DNA of 64,000 nt from contig NZ_JALJCJ010000001.1 in the NCBI RefSeq assembly GCF_022899935.1, positions 394,053 to 458,052 on the forward strand, read 5' to 3'. The position numbers and the translations under genes were made by a program. A model generated the notes under the pieces. The model was not told where the DNA came from. It made no database searches and saw only the letters and a program-made list of their open reading frames with translations. The stretch is from Shinella curvata. Lineage in GTDB: Bacteria > Pseudomonadota > Alphaproteobacteria > Rhizobiales > Rhizobiaceae. Positions 9,710-22,631 of the stretch are shown one piece after another (the stretch's first letter is position 1; each line of letters begins with the position of its first letter).

Positions 9710-9884
9710 GCCTTTTCCTTTCTCGTCGGGACGCATTCAACCAAGCACGGAGCGATTTCACAAATCCTGCGCTTCTGCCATGGCCACATTTTTCGACACA
9801 CTTGACGTCCGTCAATTGCATCGGCGTCCGACTCGGCGTGAGATAGGCGTGCCAGGCCCCACCCACCGGCTCCTCGAGGCTCCC

Positions 9885-11552
9885 ATGACCGATACTTTGA
9901 CGCCCAAGCTCGCCAGCGTTTTCGCGGAGGGTTACGGCGGCGCGCGTCTGCGGGCCGATGCACTTTCGGGGCTGACCGTGGCGATCGTCGCCCTACCGCT
10001 TTCCATGGCCATCGCCATCGCCTCCGGCGTCACACCCGACCGGGGTCTCTATACCGCCATTGTCGGTGGCTTCCTCGTCTCGGCATTCGGCGGCAGCCGC
10101 TTCCAGGTGGGCGGACCGGCCGGCGCCTTCATCGTGCTGATTTCCGCGACCGTCGCGAGGCACGGCGTGGAAGGCCTCCTGCTCGCCACCTTCCTGTCCG
10201 GTCTCATCCTGGCACTTGCCGGATACTTGCGGCTGGGAAAGTACATCAAGTTCATTCCGTACCCCGTGACGGTCGGCTTTACCGCCGGCATCGCCGTCAT
10301 CATCTTCGCCAGCCAGATCAGCGAGCTTTTCGGCCTCAAGCTCGATGGGCGCGAACCCGGTCCGATCCTCGAAAAACTCGCCGCCCTCTGGGCCGCCCGC
10401 CCGACCTTCACCCCCGCGGCTGTCGGCGTCGCCGGCCTTACCATCGCCGTCATCCTGCTGCTGCGCCGCTTCCGTCCGACCTGGCCTCACCTCCTCATCG
10501 CCGTCACGGTCGCCTCCGTCGCGACCGCACTTCTCTCCCTGCCCACGGACACGATCGGCACGCGCTTCGGCGGGATACCGCATGGTCTTCCCATTCCGGC
10601 ACTGCCATCGTTCTCGCTGGATCTTGTCGTCGCGGTTCTGCCGGACGCCATCGCCTTCGCCCTGCTCGGCGCCATCGAGTCGCTGCTCTCGGCGGTCGTC
10701 GCCGATGGTATGACCGGACGGCGCCACCGCTCCAGCATGGAACTCATCGCGCAGGGGTTTGCCAATATCGGCTCGGCACTGTTCGGTGGCATCTGCGTGA
10801 CCGGCACCATCGCCCGCACGGCGACGAATGTGCGCTCGGGTGCAACCAGCCCCGTCTCCGGCATGCTGCACGCGCTGTTTCTTCTCCTCTTCATGCTCGT
10901 CGCCGCACCGCTTGCAAGCTACATTCCGCTTGCTGCGCTTGCCGGCGTGCTCGCCGTCGTCGCGTTCAACATGGTGGAACGCCCGGCCATTGCGGCTCTC
11001 ATTCGCTCGTCGCGCGGCGATGCAGCCGTCGTCGTCGTGACCTTTCTGCTCGTCGTGTTCCGCGATTTGACGGAGGGTATTGTCGTCGGCTTCCTGCTCG
11101 GGGCGGTATTGTTCATCGACCGCATGGGCAAGGCCGTCGATATCCGCGAGGAAAGCGTGCCGCGCCTCGTGCGCGCCATCGAAAATGCCGGCGAGGACGA
11201 TGGCAATGCACGGGAGCGACCGGTCGTGGCAGACGATCCCGATACCGTGGTCTATCGCATCAGCGGTGTGTTCTTCTTCGGCGCTGCCGCCAGCGTCGGC
11301 TCCGTGCTCGACCGCATCGCCGACCAGCGGCGCAACTTCGTGCTCGATTGCACCGATGTTCCGCTGATCGATTCCACCGCCGCCAGCGTTATCGAAGGGT
11401 TGGTGCGCAAGGCGGGCCGATCCGGCGTCCAGGTTTACATTGCCGGCCTGAAACCGGAGATGCGCCGTCTTCTGGAGGCGCACGGTCTGCACGACCATGT
11501 GATCTTCACGAATACGGCAAGCCAAGCGCTTGAGCGCATCGCATCCGTTTAG
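9885..11552 (+). CDS. SulP-family anion transporter with C-terminal STAS domain
   Basis: A 555-residue inner-membrane protein. About 400 N-terminal residues contain a SulP core of roughly 10-14 membrane spans, starting with DALSGLTVAIVALPLSMA and including the GGPAGAF segment and the conserved E in AIESLLSAVVAD. The final 120 residues form a STAS domain (VFFFGAAASVGSVLDRI, LIDSTAASVIEGL). SulP proteins carry sulfate, bicarbonate, or dicarboxylates; the sequence does not show which. The ATG at 9885 was chosen as the start of the family N-terminus. Its stop overlaps by 4 bases the stop of the convergent diguanylate cyclase gene. Confidence 0.9.
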   Translation: MTDTLTPKLASVFAEGYGGARLRADALSGLTVAIVALPLSMAIAIASGVTPDRGLYTAIVGGFLVSAFGGSRFQVGGPAGAFIVLISATVARHGVEGLLLATFLSGLILALAGYLRLGKYIKFIPYPVTVGFTAGIAVIIFASQISELFGLKLDGREPGPILEKLAALWAARPTFTPAAVGVAGLTIAVILLLRRFRPTWPHLLIAVTVASVATALLSLPTDTIGTRFGGIPHGLPIPALPSFSLDLVVAVLPDAIAFALLGAIESLLSAVVADGMTGRRHRSSMELIAQGFANIGSALFGGICVTGTIARTATNVRSGATSPVSGMLHALFLLLFMLVAAPLASYIPLAALAGVLAVVAFNMVERPAIAALIRSSRGDAAVVVVTFLLVVFRDLTEGIVVGFLLGAVLFIDRMGKAVDIREESVPRLVRAIENAGEDDGNARERPVVADDPDTVVYRISGVFFFGAAASVGSVLDRIADQRRNFVLDCTDVPLIDSTAASVIEGLVRKAGRSGVQVYIAGLKPEMRRLLEAHGLHDHVIFTNTASQALERIASV

Positions 11553-12781
11553 CCGGCGGCAGCGACACCAGCGGAATGGACGGGCGGCCTGCACAGCCGC
11601 TCGGCAAAACCGGCCAGGACGGCGGCAGGCGCCGCACGCATGACGCGGTTGCGTCCGGCCTCTTTCGCGGCGTAGAGCGCGCCATCAGCGGCCGAATGCA
11701 GCCGGTCGAAATCCGCGCCGAAGGTCGCGACGTCGGCAAGGCCGATGCTGACGGAAACACCGATCTCACGGCCCTCGCTCAGAATATTGAGCGCCGCAAC
11801 CTCCTGCCGCAGTCGCTCGGCAAACTGTTCAGCCTGCGTCATGTCGTGCAGAGGCGCAAAAAGGGCGAATTCCTCTCCACCGAAGCGGCAAAACAGCATG
11901 CCCTCCTCCAGTGAGGCCGAGATGCGCGCCGCGAAATGCTTGAGAACCGCATCGCCCGCCACATGGCCATGCGTATCATTGATTGCCTTGAAGCGATCGA
12001 GATCGAAAATCATCAGCGTGCCTTCATTCCGGTCTTCAAGATGGGCGCGCGTGTCCTCGAAAAACGAACCCCGATTGGCGATTCCCGTTAGCGCATCGGT
12101 ACGGGACGCCTCACGATACAGCGCCTCGCCGCGCTCCTTGATGAGTACAAGCATGGCGACGGCGGCAAGAATGGTGTGGGCAAAAAGCTCCAGCGAAAAG
12201 ATTGCGAACCACGCTGAATAGGCTGTTCCATGTCCCATTTCCGCCGGAGTAATGATCGCCAGCGGTATGCGCATCGAATAGACTATGCCGTGCGAAAAGA
12301 AGAATACCGCCGACAGTGTGCGCGTCGGCAGCCGCTCCCCTTTCCGTCCACGCCAGATATCCCAGGCCATCCAAACGGAATAGACGCTGATAATCACGGA
12401 AATGACGACAATCCGCGCATTCACATCCCCGGCGACATAAGGCGAAAACAGATAGGCGAGGCTCCACAGGATAGGACCGGCCAGCACGACGGACAGGTAG
12501 ACCGGTCGCCGGTCGAAGACACGAAATCCCGCCCACATGAAGGAGTAGCCGAAGGCAGCGAGCGCGTTGCCAAGCCCGACGGTCAGCAAGGGAAAGCCCA
12601 TGGGGCGGAGTGCGAAAAATAGTGTGCAGGCGGAGCCGACCCACATGGAAAGGCACCAATAACCAGCTGCCGCATGGCGCCGGTCGGTCAGCCAGACCTG
12701 CAACATGAAAATCCCGACGACCACGGTCGACAGGAAGGTACAGATCATCAAGGTTGAAATACTGATGACATCTTCAATCAA
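11549..12781 (-). CDS. Membrane diguanylate cyclase (GGDEF)
   Basis: A 410-residue protein with about six N-terminal membrane spans (residues 1-225) and a C-terminal GGDEF domain. The active-site signature is the GGEEF variant (CRFGGEEFALFA), which is catalytically competent in other enzymes. The metal and guanine contacts FDLDRFKAIND and GHVAGDAVL are intact. No EAL or inhibitory RxxD site is obvious. The start is uncertain: a TTG at 12779-12781 with GGAGAGCG upstream is preferred, because upstream codons run into the alaS terminator. Its 3' end meets the SulP gene tail to tail. Confidence 0.85.
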   Translation of the reverse strand: MIEDVISISTLMICTFLSTVVVGIFMLQVWLTDRRHAAAGYWCLSMWVGSACTLFFALRPMGFPLLTVGLGNALAAFGYSFMWAGFRVFDRRPVYLSVVLAGPILWSLAYLFSPYVAGDVNARIVVISVIISVYSVWMAWDIWRGRKGERLPTRTLSAVFFFSHGIVYSMRIPLAIITPAEMGHGTAYSAWFAIFSLELFAHTILAAVAMLVLIKERGEALYREASRTDALTGIANRGSFFEDTRAHLEDRNEGTLMIFDLDRFKAINDTHGHVAGDAVLKHFAARISASLEEGMLFCRFGGEEFALFAPLHDMTQAEQFAERLRQEVAALNILSEGREIGVSVSIGLADVATFGADFDRLHSAADGALYAAKEAGRNRVMRAAPAAVLAGFAERLCRPPVHSAGVAAAG

Positions 12782-12841
12782 AACACGCTCTCCGCACAGT
12801 GAAGATGCTAGGCGCAAAGCTTGAAGACTTCGCAAACAAAA

Positions 12842-12862
12842 CGGCGGGCCAGAAGCCCGCCG
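12842..12862 (-). terminator. Intrinsic terminator of alaS
   Basis: CGGCGGGC / GCCCGCCG with a 5-base loop, followed on the minus strand by TTTTGTTTG. It lies 31 bases after the alaS stop and just upstream of the diguanylate cyclase gene. Confidence 0.8.
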
Positions 12863-12893
12863 CCGTATCGATACAGGATGTTTGAACGCCGGA

Positions 12894-15554
<2,661 letters not shown>

Positions 15555-15921
15555 ATCGCGTCCTTCATCTCTGCACTGTCTACGCCTCAAGCCGAGCGCA
15601 ACATCCACCAAATTTTCATGTTCAGCAGATGCGAAACCGCCCCGCCGGCCGGAGTGCCCGCCGGAGGCCTGGCAAGGCCATCCATCCGCGAATTCCGTCG
15701 AACCTTCCGCGCAACGGTCGCCCATCCGGCAGAAAGGCCGAAAATCGCGGGCGCGCGCGAGAACTGAAGGCTTTTATCGCCCGCCTCTTTCCCTGTCCAG
15801 ACATCAAAAAACCGGCCTTTCCAGAAGGAGAGGCCGGTTTTTCATATTTTATTCCGCGCATGCCGCAATCAACAAACCATCGCATGCATTTGCGACAGAC
15901 CGATCAGGCGCCGCGCAACGA
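15555..15921. other. Gene-free stretch between recA and alaS
   Basis: This 367-base stretch holds the recA terminator (15807-15842) and the upstream region of alaS. Open frames here are short and give compositions unlike proteins. No RNA gene or T-box-like leader was recognised. Confidence 0.6.
15807..15842 (-). terminator. Intrinsic terminator of recA
   Basis: AAAAACCGGCCT pairs with AGGCCGGTTTTT around a 12-base loop, with further T residues on the minus strand. It lies 80 bases past the recA stop. Confidence 0.85.
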
Positions 15922-17007
15922 TCAGGGCTCGCCGTCGCCACCATCGTTCGGATCCGGCCCACCGTTCTCCAGGAAGCGGTCGGCGATCAGGCCGGCATTC
16001 TGGCGCAACGTCATCTCGATCTCGCGGGCGACATCGGGATTATCGCGCAGGAACGTCTTGGCGTTTTCACGGCCCTGGCCGAGGCGCTGGCTGTTATAGG
16101 AGAACCATGCGCCCGACTTCTCGACGATGCCGGCCTTGACGCCGAGATCCACGAGTTCGCCCGTCTTGGAAACACCTTCACCGTACATGATGTCGAATTC
16201 GACCTGCTTGAAGGGCGGTGCCATCTTGTTCTTGACGACCTTGACGCGGGTCTGGTTGCCGATGACTTCGTCGCGCTCCTTGACGGCGCCGATGCGGCGG
16301 ATGTCGAGGCGGACGGAGGCGTAGAACTTCAGGGCGTTACCGCCCGTCGTCACTTCCGGCGAACCGTAGACGACGCCGATCTTCATGCGGATCTGGTTGA
16401 TGAAGATGACCATGGTGTTCGACTTGGAGATCGAGGCGGTCAGCTTGCGCAGCGCCTGGCTCATCAGGCGAGCCTGAAGACCCGGCAGGCTCTCGCCCAT
16501 CTCGCCTTCGATTTCGGCGCGCGGCGTGAGTGCAGCAACCGAGTCGACGACCAGAACATCGATCGCGCCGGAGCGCACCAGCGTATCGGTGATTTCAAGC
16601 GCCTGCTCGCCGGTGTCGGGCTGCGAGATCAGGAGGTTTTCGAGATCGACGCCGAGCTTGCGGGCATAGACCGGGTCGAGCGCATGTTCGGCATCGACAA
16701 AGGCGCAGATGCCGCCCTTCTTCTGGGCTTCCGCGATGGTCTGCAGCGCCAGCGTCGTCTTGCCCGAGCTTTCCGGACCGTAGATTTCGATGATGCGTCC
16801 CTTGGGCAGACCACCGATGCCGAGCGCCACGTCGAGGCTGAGAGAGCCCGTCGAAACCGTCTCGACCTCGATGACGCTGTCCTTGCCACCGAGCTTCATG
16901 ATGGAGCCCTTGCCGAACGAGCGCTCGATCTGAGAGAGAGCCGCTTCGAGTGCCTTGCTTTTATCCACTGATTTTTCCTCTACGAGCCGCAAAGTGTTCT
17001 GTGCCAT
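15922..17007 (-). CDS. recA: Recombinase A
   Basis: A 361-residue DNA strand-exchange ATPase and LexA co-protease. Walker A is GPESSGKT (77-84); the conserved MALRK-like region appears as MSQALRKL, and loop regions with [25 protein letters not shown] sequence are present. The acidic tail ends in [10 protein letters not shown]. The ATG at 17005-17007 ([12 protein letters not shown]) has AGGTGG upstream; an in-frame extension further upstream crosses the promoter and is rejected. Its promoter contains a LexA-like box, so SOS control is expected. It is followed by its own terminator and alaS. Confidence 0.98.
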   Translation of the reverse strand: MAQNTLRLVEEKSVDKSKALEAALSQIERSFGKGSIMKLGGKDSVIEVETVSTGSLSLDVALGIGGLPKGRIIEIYGPESSGKTTLALQTIAEAQKKGGICAFVDAEHALDPVYARKLGVDLENLLISQPDTGEQALEITDTLVRSGAIDVLVVDSVAALTPRAEIEGEMGESLPGLQARLMSQALRKLTASISKSNTMVIFINQIRMKIGVVYGSPEVTTGGNALKFYASVRLDIRRIGAVKERDEVIGNQTRVKVVKNKMAPPFKQVEFDIMYGEGVSKTGELVDLGVKAGIVEKSGAWFSYNSQRLGQGRENAKTFLRDNPDVAREIEMTLRQNAGLIADRFLENGGPDPNDGGDGEP

Positions 17008-17063
17008 TTGGTCCACCTTTAGGTTATTGAAGCAAGACAGGCAACGAAGCCGTCGATGAACGG

Positions 17064-17092
17064 TATGTACACATTTTGTTCTCATTTTGCAA
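17064..17092 (-). promoter_or_regulatory. recA promoter with embedded LexA-like (SOS) box
   Basis: Minus-strand TTGCAA (17092-17087) and TACATA (17069-17064) are spaced by 17 bases. Between and overlapping them is GAAC-N7-GTAC (17081-17067), one base away from the alphaproteobacterial LexA operator GAAC-N7-GAAC. A repressor bound there would cover the promoter. Confidence 0.6.
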
Positions 17093-17242
17093 GATGCATT
17101 CATGCACTTGAATGATTTCGTGAATCGGGGGGGTGTTCTATTTTCGTTTCAGGTGGATAAGACCGGCGCATGAACAGGAACAAATCGGTGTCCGATGGAG
17201 CGTGATGCGCGCGAATCGGCCTGCCGGATGTGAAGGAAGACG

Positions 17243-18190
17243 ATGACGGAGAAAACGATTCTGGTGATGGGCGGCGCCCATGTGGACAGGCGCGGACGCA
17301 TTGCCGGCGAGACGGCGCCGGGGGCGAGCAATCCCGGCAGCTGGTTCGTCGAGGCGGGCGGCGGCGCGTTCAACGCGGCCCGCAACCTCGCCCGGCTCGG
17401 CCATGCGGTGCGGCTGGTCTCACCGCGCGGCGGCGATGCGGACGGCGATATCGTCGCGGCGGCGGCTGAGGCCGCCGGCGTCGAGGACACGCCCTTCGTC
17501 TTCCTCGACCGGGCGACGCCGAGCTATACGGCGATCATCGAGCGGGACGGTAACCTCGTCATCGCGCTTGCCGATATGGAGCTCTACCGGCTGTTTTCAC
17601 CACGCCGACTGCAGCAGCGCGCCATGCGCGAGGCGATGGCGGCGGCTGGACTGATGCTGACGGACGCCAATCTACCCGCCGACACGCTCTCCACGATGTC
17701 CCGGATCGCAAAGGCAGCGGCTGTGCCGCTAGCCGGCATCGCCATTTCGCCGGCCAAGGTCGTGCGGTTCCGCGAAAGCCTCGATGCTCTCGCCTTCCTC
17801 TTCATGAACGAGGCGGAAGCACGGGCCTTAACGGGGGAGGATGCGCAGAACCCGGCCGACTGGCCAAAGATCCTGCGCGCCACCGGTCTTTCCGCCGGTG
17901 TGGTGACGCGGGGCGGGCGCGGCGTTATCGCCTTTGACGAAACACAGGCTGCGTCGGTCGTTCCGCCTGCTATCCCCGAGCTCGGCGATGTCACGGGCGC
18001 GGGCGATTCGCTTGCCTCCGGTTTTCTCGGCGCCGTGCTCGGCGGCGCAGGCATCACGGAGGCGCTGCGCTACGGTGTGGCGGCAGCCACCATCACCGTG
18101 CGCTCGCCGCTCGCCGTCGCCGAAGAAATGTCGCAGGCAGCGCTTGCCGCCGCACTTTCGCTTGTGCCGCAGGTCGAAATCCTGTCATGA
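17243..18190 (+). CDS. psuK: PfkB-family sugar kinase, probable pseudouridine kinase
   Basis: A 315-residue ribokinase-family enzyme. The N-terminus has GGAHVDRRG and the first PfkB signature appears as GGGAFNAARNLARLG (about 38-52). The second signature with the catalytic aspartate is DVTGAGDSLASGF (about 251-263). The following gene, 46 bases downstream on the same strand, is pseudouridine-5'-phosphate glycosidase, so the likely reaction is pseudouridine plus ATP to pseudouridine 5'-phosphate. Substrate assignment rests on this neighbour; the fold itself only says sugar/nucleoside kinase. ATG chosen with AAGGAAGA upstream. Confidence 0.85.
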   Translation: MTEKTILVMGGAHVDRRGRIAGETAPGASNPGSWFVEAGGGAFNAARNLARLGHAVRLVSPRGGDADGDIVAAAAEAAGVEDTPFVFLDRATPSYTAIIERDGNLVIALADMELYRLFSPRRLQQRAMREAMAAAGLMLTDANLPADTLSTMSRIAKAAAVPLAGIAISPAKVVRFRESLDALAFLFMNEAEARALTGEDAQNPADWPKILRATGLSAGVVTRGGRGVIAFDETQAASVVPPAIPELGDVTGAGDSLASGFLGAVLGGAGITEALRYGVAAATITVRSPLAVAEEMSQAALAAALSLVPQVEILS

Positions 18191-18236
18191 GACTTTTTTG
18201 CCCAGATTTCCTCCCAGGATTTTGTAAGGACACCGC

Positions 18237-19163
18237 ATGACCCGACCCGTTTCCCCCCTTCTGCCGATGCAATATTCGGACGAAGTCGCCGCCGCCAAGG
18301 CGCGCGGCGCACCGATCGTCGCGCTCGAATCGACGATCATCACCCATGGCATGCCCTATCCGGGCAATCTCGATATGGCGCGCAGCGTGGAGCGCATCAT
18401 TCGCGAACAGGGCGCCGTGCCGGCGACCATCGCGGTCATCGACGGCGTGCTGCATATCGGCCTCGACGAGGCAAAGCTGGAAGCGCTGGCCCAGACCCAG
18501 GGCGCCATGAAGCTGTCGCGCGCCGACCTCGCCTTCGCAATCGCCGAGCGCCGCACCGGCGCCACCACCGTCGCCGCCACGATGATCGGCGCAGCCCGCG
18601 CCGGCATCAAGGTCTTTGCGACCGGCGGCATCGGCGGCGTGCACCGCAAGGCTGAAGAAACCTTCGACATCTCCGCCGACCTCGACGAACTCTCGCGCAC
18701 CGGCGTCATCGTCGTCTGCGCCGGCGCCAAAGCGATCCTCGATATCCCGAAGACGCTGGAAGTGCTGGAAACCCGCGGCGTGCCCGTCGTCACTTATGAC
18801 AGCCCCGTCTTCCCGGCTTTCTGGTCGCGTGATTCGGGCCTGAAGAGCCCGCTCACGCTGAACAGCCCGGCGGCCATCGCCAATTTCCAGACAGTGCGCG
18901 ACCAGCTCGGCGTCGACGGCGGCATGCTGATTGCCAATCCCGTGCCGGAGCAAGATGAAATTCCGCGCGAGGAAATGGAGATCTACATCGCCCGCGCCCT
19001 CGACAACGCCGAACGCGACGAAATCGCCGGCAAGTCGGTGACGCCTTACCTGCTCGACAACCTGTTCCATCTGACGGACGGCCGGAGCCTGAAGACGAAC
19101 ATCGCGCTCGTCGAAAACAACGCCCGACTGGCGGCGGAAATCGCCGTCGCGCTGGTTGATTAA
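18237..19163 (+). CDS. psuG: Pseudouridine-5'-phosphate glycosidase
   Basis: A 308-residue manganese-dependent enzyme that splits pseudouridine 5'-phosphate into uracil and ribose 5-phosphate. Family hallmarks are ALESTIITHGMPYP near residue 25 (with the catalytic glutamate), the TTVAATMIGA stretch, FATGGIGGVHR near 125, YDSPVFPAFW, and the late ANPVP segment. Length is normal. With the kinase upstream it completes a two-step route for pseudouridine released from RNA turnover. A terminator follows directly. Confidence 0.95.
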   Translation: MTRPVSPLLPMQYSDEVAAAKARGAPIVALESTIITHGMPYPGNLDMARSVERIIREQGAVPATIAVIDGVLHIGLDEAKLEALAQTQGAMKLSRADLAFAIAERRTGATTVAATMIGAARAGIKVFATGGIGGVHRKAEETFDISADLDELSRTGVIVVCAGAKAILDIPKTLEVLETRGVPVVTYDSPVFPAFWSRDSGLKSPLTLNSPAAIANFQTVRDQLGVDGGMLIANPVPEQDEIPREEMEIYIARALDNAERDEIAGKSVTPYLLDNLFHLTDGRSLKTNIALVENNARLAAEIAVALVD

Positions 19164-19173
19164 ATAAACGAAT

Positions 19174-19206
19174 GGCGGCTGACGATGAGTCGGCCGCTCT
19201 TTTTTG
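19174..19206 (+). terminator. Intrinsic terminator of psuK-psuG
   Basis: GCGGCTGAC (19175-19183) pairs with GTCGGCCGC (19189-19197), with one G-U pair and a five-base loop, followed by TCTTTTTT. Confidence 0.8.
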
Positions 19207-19484
19207 CTTCTTTAAATTTTAAGTTTCGCTCGCGGAAACATTATTCGTATCGGAACTAAACCACTAAATTGATACAAACCCTGGTGGCCTTCTGTCTGTA
19301 AAACGAATAGCCGCAGCGCCGTTAAGCGCATGGTTTTCAACGGAAAAGCTTGGCTACGCCACAACCGATAACCAACCAGACACAACCATTTTCACCAGTG
19401 CAGCACGCATAGGTAGGCGCTCAGTTGGTAGACGGATAAAGGCCAAAAACATTAGAATACCAGAATACAACGAGGTATGCGGCC
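19207..19484. other. AT-rich gene-free stretch
   Basis: This region is visibly richer in A and T than the flanks and carries no convincing frame with rhizobial codon use. A phrase GCTCAGTTGGTAGA near 19418-19431 looks like a tRNA D-arm, but no matching anticodon or T-arm follows. It may be remnant DNA of a transferred segment. Confidence 0.5.
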
Positions 19485-19670
19485 ATGCACTTAGTTTGCA
19501 AAGACCCGAATGGGGATAAATGGCACTTCTACATGACCGCAGAAGGTTGGCGCTGGGATCGTTACGCGTCAAACGGACACAAAGTCGGAAACTCCGCCAA
19601 AGCCTTCGCCAGTAGATATACCTGTATAACGAATGCGAAGCGTAGCGGAATGCTCGGAACCCCAATTTAA
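19485..19670 (+). CDS. Small protein with a DUF1508 (YegP)-like segment
   Basis: A 61-residue protein. The segment WRWDRYASNGHKVGNSAKAF followed by a short stretch ending near SGM resembles one DUF1508/YegP repeat, in which an aromatic-rich strand, an NG turn and a serine-containing helix start follow each other. The match is by eye only. A GAGG sequence lies 9 bases before the ATG. Codon use and base composition are less GC-rich than in the neighbours, and the gene sits alone in an AT-rich islet, which suggests recent arrival. It might be only a fragment of a longer ancestor. Confidence 0.5.
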   Translation: MHLVCKDPNGDKWHFYMTAEGWRWDRYASNGHKVGNSAKAFASRYTCITNAKRSGMLGTPI

Positions 19671-19729
19671 GCCCCGTGCTAAAGTACAGGACTGCTCACG
19701 TAGCTCTCCTACCAAGCGAACAGCTACAA

Positions 19730-22336
19730 TTACGCGTCCAGCATCTCCCGCACCGCTTCGGCCAGTTGCTTTAGCGAGAACGGCTTCGGCAGGAAGCCGA
19801 ACTTGGCGTCGGCCGGCAGGTTGCGGGCGAAGGCATCCTCCGCGTAGCCGGAGACGAAGATGAACTTCATGTCGGGATAGGATTTGCGCAGCTCGCGCAG
19901 CAGCGACGGGCCGTCCATTTCGGGCATGACCACGTCGGAGACGACGATGTCGACGGCACCGTTCAGCTCTTCCATGATGTCCAATGCCTCGACGCCGGAG
20001 CCGGCCTCGTGCACCGTGTAGCCGCGGGTTTCCAGCATGCGCTTGCCGCCGCGGCGCACCGCCTCCTCGTCCTCGACCAGCAGCACGACGGCCGAGCCGC
20101 CGGTGAGGTCGCGCGGCTCCTTTTCCGGCGTCGCAATGGCGGCAACCGGCTGCTGAACGCCGGCGTCGCCTTCCGCGGCAGCCTCCACCGGGACGACGTC
20201 CTCGATGTGGCGCGGCATGAGGATGCGGAAGGTCGTGCCCTTGCCGACTTCGGAATCGAGATAGATGTAGCCGCCGGACTGCTTGACGATGCCGTAGACC
20301 ATGGAAAGGCCGAGACCGGTGCCCTTTCCGACCTCCTTCGTCGTGAAGAAGGGCTCGAAAATCTTGTCGATGATCTCGGGCGGAATGCCGGTGCCTTGGT
20401 CGGCGACGTCGACCTCAACATAGTCGCCCGGCGGCAGGTCGCGCAGATTGCGCGCGGCGGCTTCGTCGGCCGGCAGATTCCGGGTGCGGAAGGTGATCGT
20501 GCCGCCCTCGGGCATCGCATCGCGCGCATTGACCGCAAGATTGATCAGCACCTGCTCGAACTGGCCGAGATCGGTCTTCACCGCCCACAGGTCGCGGCCG
20601 TATTCGACGTCGATCTTGACGTTGGTGCCCGTCATTCTGTCGACCAGCATGCGCAGGTCGCCGATGACATCCGTCATGTTCAGCACGGTCGGGCGCATCG
20701 TCTGCTTGCGCGAGAAGGCGAGCAGCTGGCGCACCAGCACGGCGGCGCGGTTGGCGTTGCGCTTGATCTCCATCAGATCGGCGAAACTCGCATCCGCCGG
20801 GCGGGCGGAGAGCAGCAGGTGATCGGAAGAGAGCAGGATTGCCGTCAGCACATTGTTGAAATCGTGCGCAATGCCGCCGGCGAGCGTGCCGACCGCATTC
20901 ATCTTCTGCGTCTGCGCCATCTGCGTCTCGAGCGCCTTCTGCTCGGTGATCTCCACGGCATAGACGATGGCCGCCTCTTCGGGCGCCTCGTCGCTCTGAT
21001 CAATGACGGCGTTTATGTAGAAGCGGAAATGGCGGCCATCATCGGCCGGATGCAGTGAATCGAGCGGCGCGATATCGCCCTGACGGTCCTTGGCGGCATC
21101 GAGTGCCGATTGCAGGCGCAGACGATCCGTCTCGTGCACGATGGTTTCAAGCTTGGCGCCGCGGTCGATATCGTCGCGCGAGACGACACCGGAGAACAGT
21201 TTCAGGAACGGCGCATTGGTGCGCAGGATGCGGCCATCGCCATCGACGGAGGCAATCGCCATCGGCGTGTTGTTGAAGAAGCGCGTGAAGCGCATGGAGG
21301 CGATCGACGCGGACTGATCGCTCTCACCGCCCTCCTCGCGTGCCAGAACGATGGTACGGCTTTCGCCGGGCGCGCCGTCGCGCATGGAGGAGACGCGGTG
21401 CACGATGCGCACCGGCAGGCTCTGGCCGTTGGTCTTGCGAAGATCGAGATCCAGCATCTCGGTGCGCTTGTGGCCGGGTTCGGCCTGAACGGACTGGATG
21501 AGCGCAAGCCCCTCGCCCGCCACCATATCGGCGATCGACAACGAGCCCGGCTGAAACTTGGCCAGATCGATGCCGAGCCATTCGGCAAGCGTTGCATTGA
21601 GGTAGACGATCTCGCCCTTGCGGCCGGCGGAAAAGAAGCCGGCGGGCGCGTGGTCGAGATAATCGATGGCGTTCTGCAATTCCTTGAAGAAGCGCTCCTG
21701 ATCGTCCCGCTCGGAGGTGATGTCGGAGATCTGCCAGATATAGAGCGGCTGCCTGGACTTGTCGCGGTTCGGCAGTACACGTGCTTTCAGGCGATACCAG
21801 TGCGCGCCCGATCCGCTCGTCACCGACGGGTTGAGAGCCTTCTGAACCCGGAACTCCTCCGCGCCCTCCTTGCCTTCGTGCAAGCCGTTCGTCAGGCGAT
21901 AGACGGCTTCGGTCGCATCGCGATTGCGCGACAGCAGCGTTTCCAGCGTCTGCACTTCCGCCGCGCCCGTCGCTCCCGTCAGCGCGCCATAGGCGGCGTT
22001 GGCATAGACGATACGGCCTTTGCGGTCGGTGACGACGGTGCCGTCGGGATGGGAATCGAGAAAGGCGCGTGCAAGATCGTCCGAGCCCGCGGCCTGCGGC
22101 ATGATCTCGATGAAGCCGATCAGCGCCGAGACGACGAAAAAGATGCCGGCCATGGCGAGAACACCGAGCACGCCGAGCACGAGCTCGTTGTCGAGCTGAT
22201 TCTTGAAGACGATGAAGGCGCCGGCGGATGCAGCCAGAACGGCGGCCAGCACGACGACGCGCAGCGCCACCGCCGGCCGCGTATTGCGGTCCACGATCGG
22301 CAGGTTGTCCTCGCCAGGCCGCTTCATCGTCATCAT
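19730..22336 (-). CDS. cckA: Cell-cycle hybrid histidine kinase CckA
   Basis: An 868-residue membrane kinase that sits at the top of the CtrA phosphorelay (CckA to ChpT to CtrA/CpdR). In order: two membrane spans (about 25-43 and 53-76), PAS-like domains (about 90-210, 220-330 and 350-460), the phospho-accepting histidine H491 in [14 protein letters not shown], the ATP domain (N box LAVNARDAM near 600, G boxes DQGTGIPP and [15 protein letters not shown]), and a receiver domain (about 748-868) with D801 in [12 protein letters not shown]. All catalytic residues are present, so it can act as kinase or phosphatase. GAGGGA precedes the ATG. Divergent from a FliO-like gene, as in other rhizobia. 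Confidence 0.96.
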   Translation of the reverse strand: MMTMKRPGEDNLPIVDRNTRPAVALRVVVLAAVLAASAGAFIVFKNQLDNELVLGVLGVLAMAGIFFVVSALIGFIEIMPQAAGSDDLARAFLDSHPDGTVVTDRKGRIVYANAAYGALTGATGAAEVQTLETLLSRNRDATEAVYRLTNGLHEGKEGAEEFRVQKALNPSVTSGSGAHWYRLKARVLPNRDKSRQPLYIWQISDITSERDDQERFFKELQNAIDYLDHAPAGFFSAGRKGEIVYLNATLAEWLGIDLAKFQPGSLSIADMVAGEGLALIQSVQAEPGHKRTEMLDLDLRKTNGQSLPVRIVHRVSSMRDGAPGESRTIVLAREEGGESDQSASIASMRFTRFFNNTPMAIASVDGDGRILRTNAPFLKLFSGVVSRDDIDRGAKLETIVHETDRLRLQSALDAAKDRQGDIAPLDSLHPADDGRHFRFYINAVIDQSDEAPEEAAIVYAVEITEQKALETQMAQTQKMNAVGTLAGGIAHDFNNVLTAILLSSDHLLLSARPADASFADLMEIKRNANRAAVLVRQLLAFSRKQTMRPTVLNMTDVIGDLRMLVDRMTGTNVKIDVEYGRDLWAVKTDLGQFEQVLINLAVNARDAMPEGGTITFRTRNLPADEAAARNLRDLPPGDYVEVDVADQGTGIPPEIIDKIFEPFFTTKEVGKGTGLGLSMVYGIVKQSGGYIYLDSEVGKGTTFRILMPRHIEDVVPVEAAAEGDAGVQQPVAAIATPEKEPRDLTGGSAVVLLVEDEEAVRRGGKRMLETRGYTVHEAGSGVEALDIMEELNGAVDIVVSDVVMPEMDGPSLLRELRKSYPDMKFIFVSGYAEDAFARNLPADAKFGFLPKPFSLKQLAEAVREMLDA

Positions 22337-22631
22337 TCCCTCATTCGCAACGGTCCGGCGCAGCGCTTGCCGCCGGATCCGATGCCAGAATCATTTTTAT
22401 CTGCACGAGGGAAGCGCAAAAAGCCATCAAGGGAAAGCAAGGGCGCGAATTCACAGGGAATATTCCCGGCCCAACCATCGCAATTTCGGCATGTCGCGCT
22501 ATTTTCGCGACAGTGACGGGGGAAATGGGCGCTGGACAACGGGCAGCAAGCGCTTGTAGGAGCCCGCGAAAAGCCGTCAAATGCGGTACCGTGCCCACAG
22601 GGCCAATCTGCCGAGTTAAGGAGTGCGCGCC

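Noticed and set aside
9993-11594. 533-codon minus-strand frame
   Set aside because: Antisense to the SulP transporter, with charge-biased low-complexity protein.
19418-19431. tRNA D-arm-like sequence
   Set aside because: GCTCAGTTGGTAGA lacks a pairing D-stem partner, anticodon arm and T-arm within tRNA distance.
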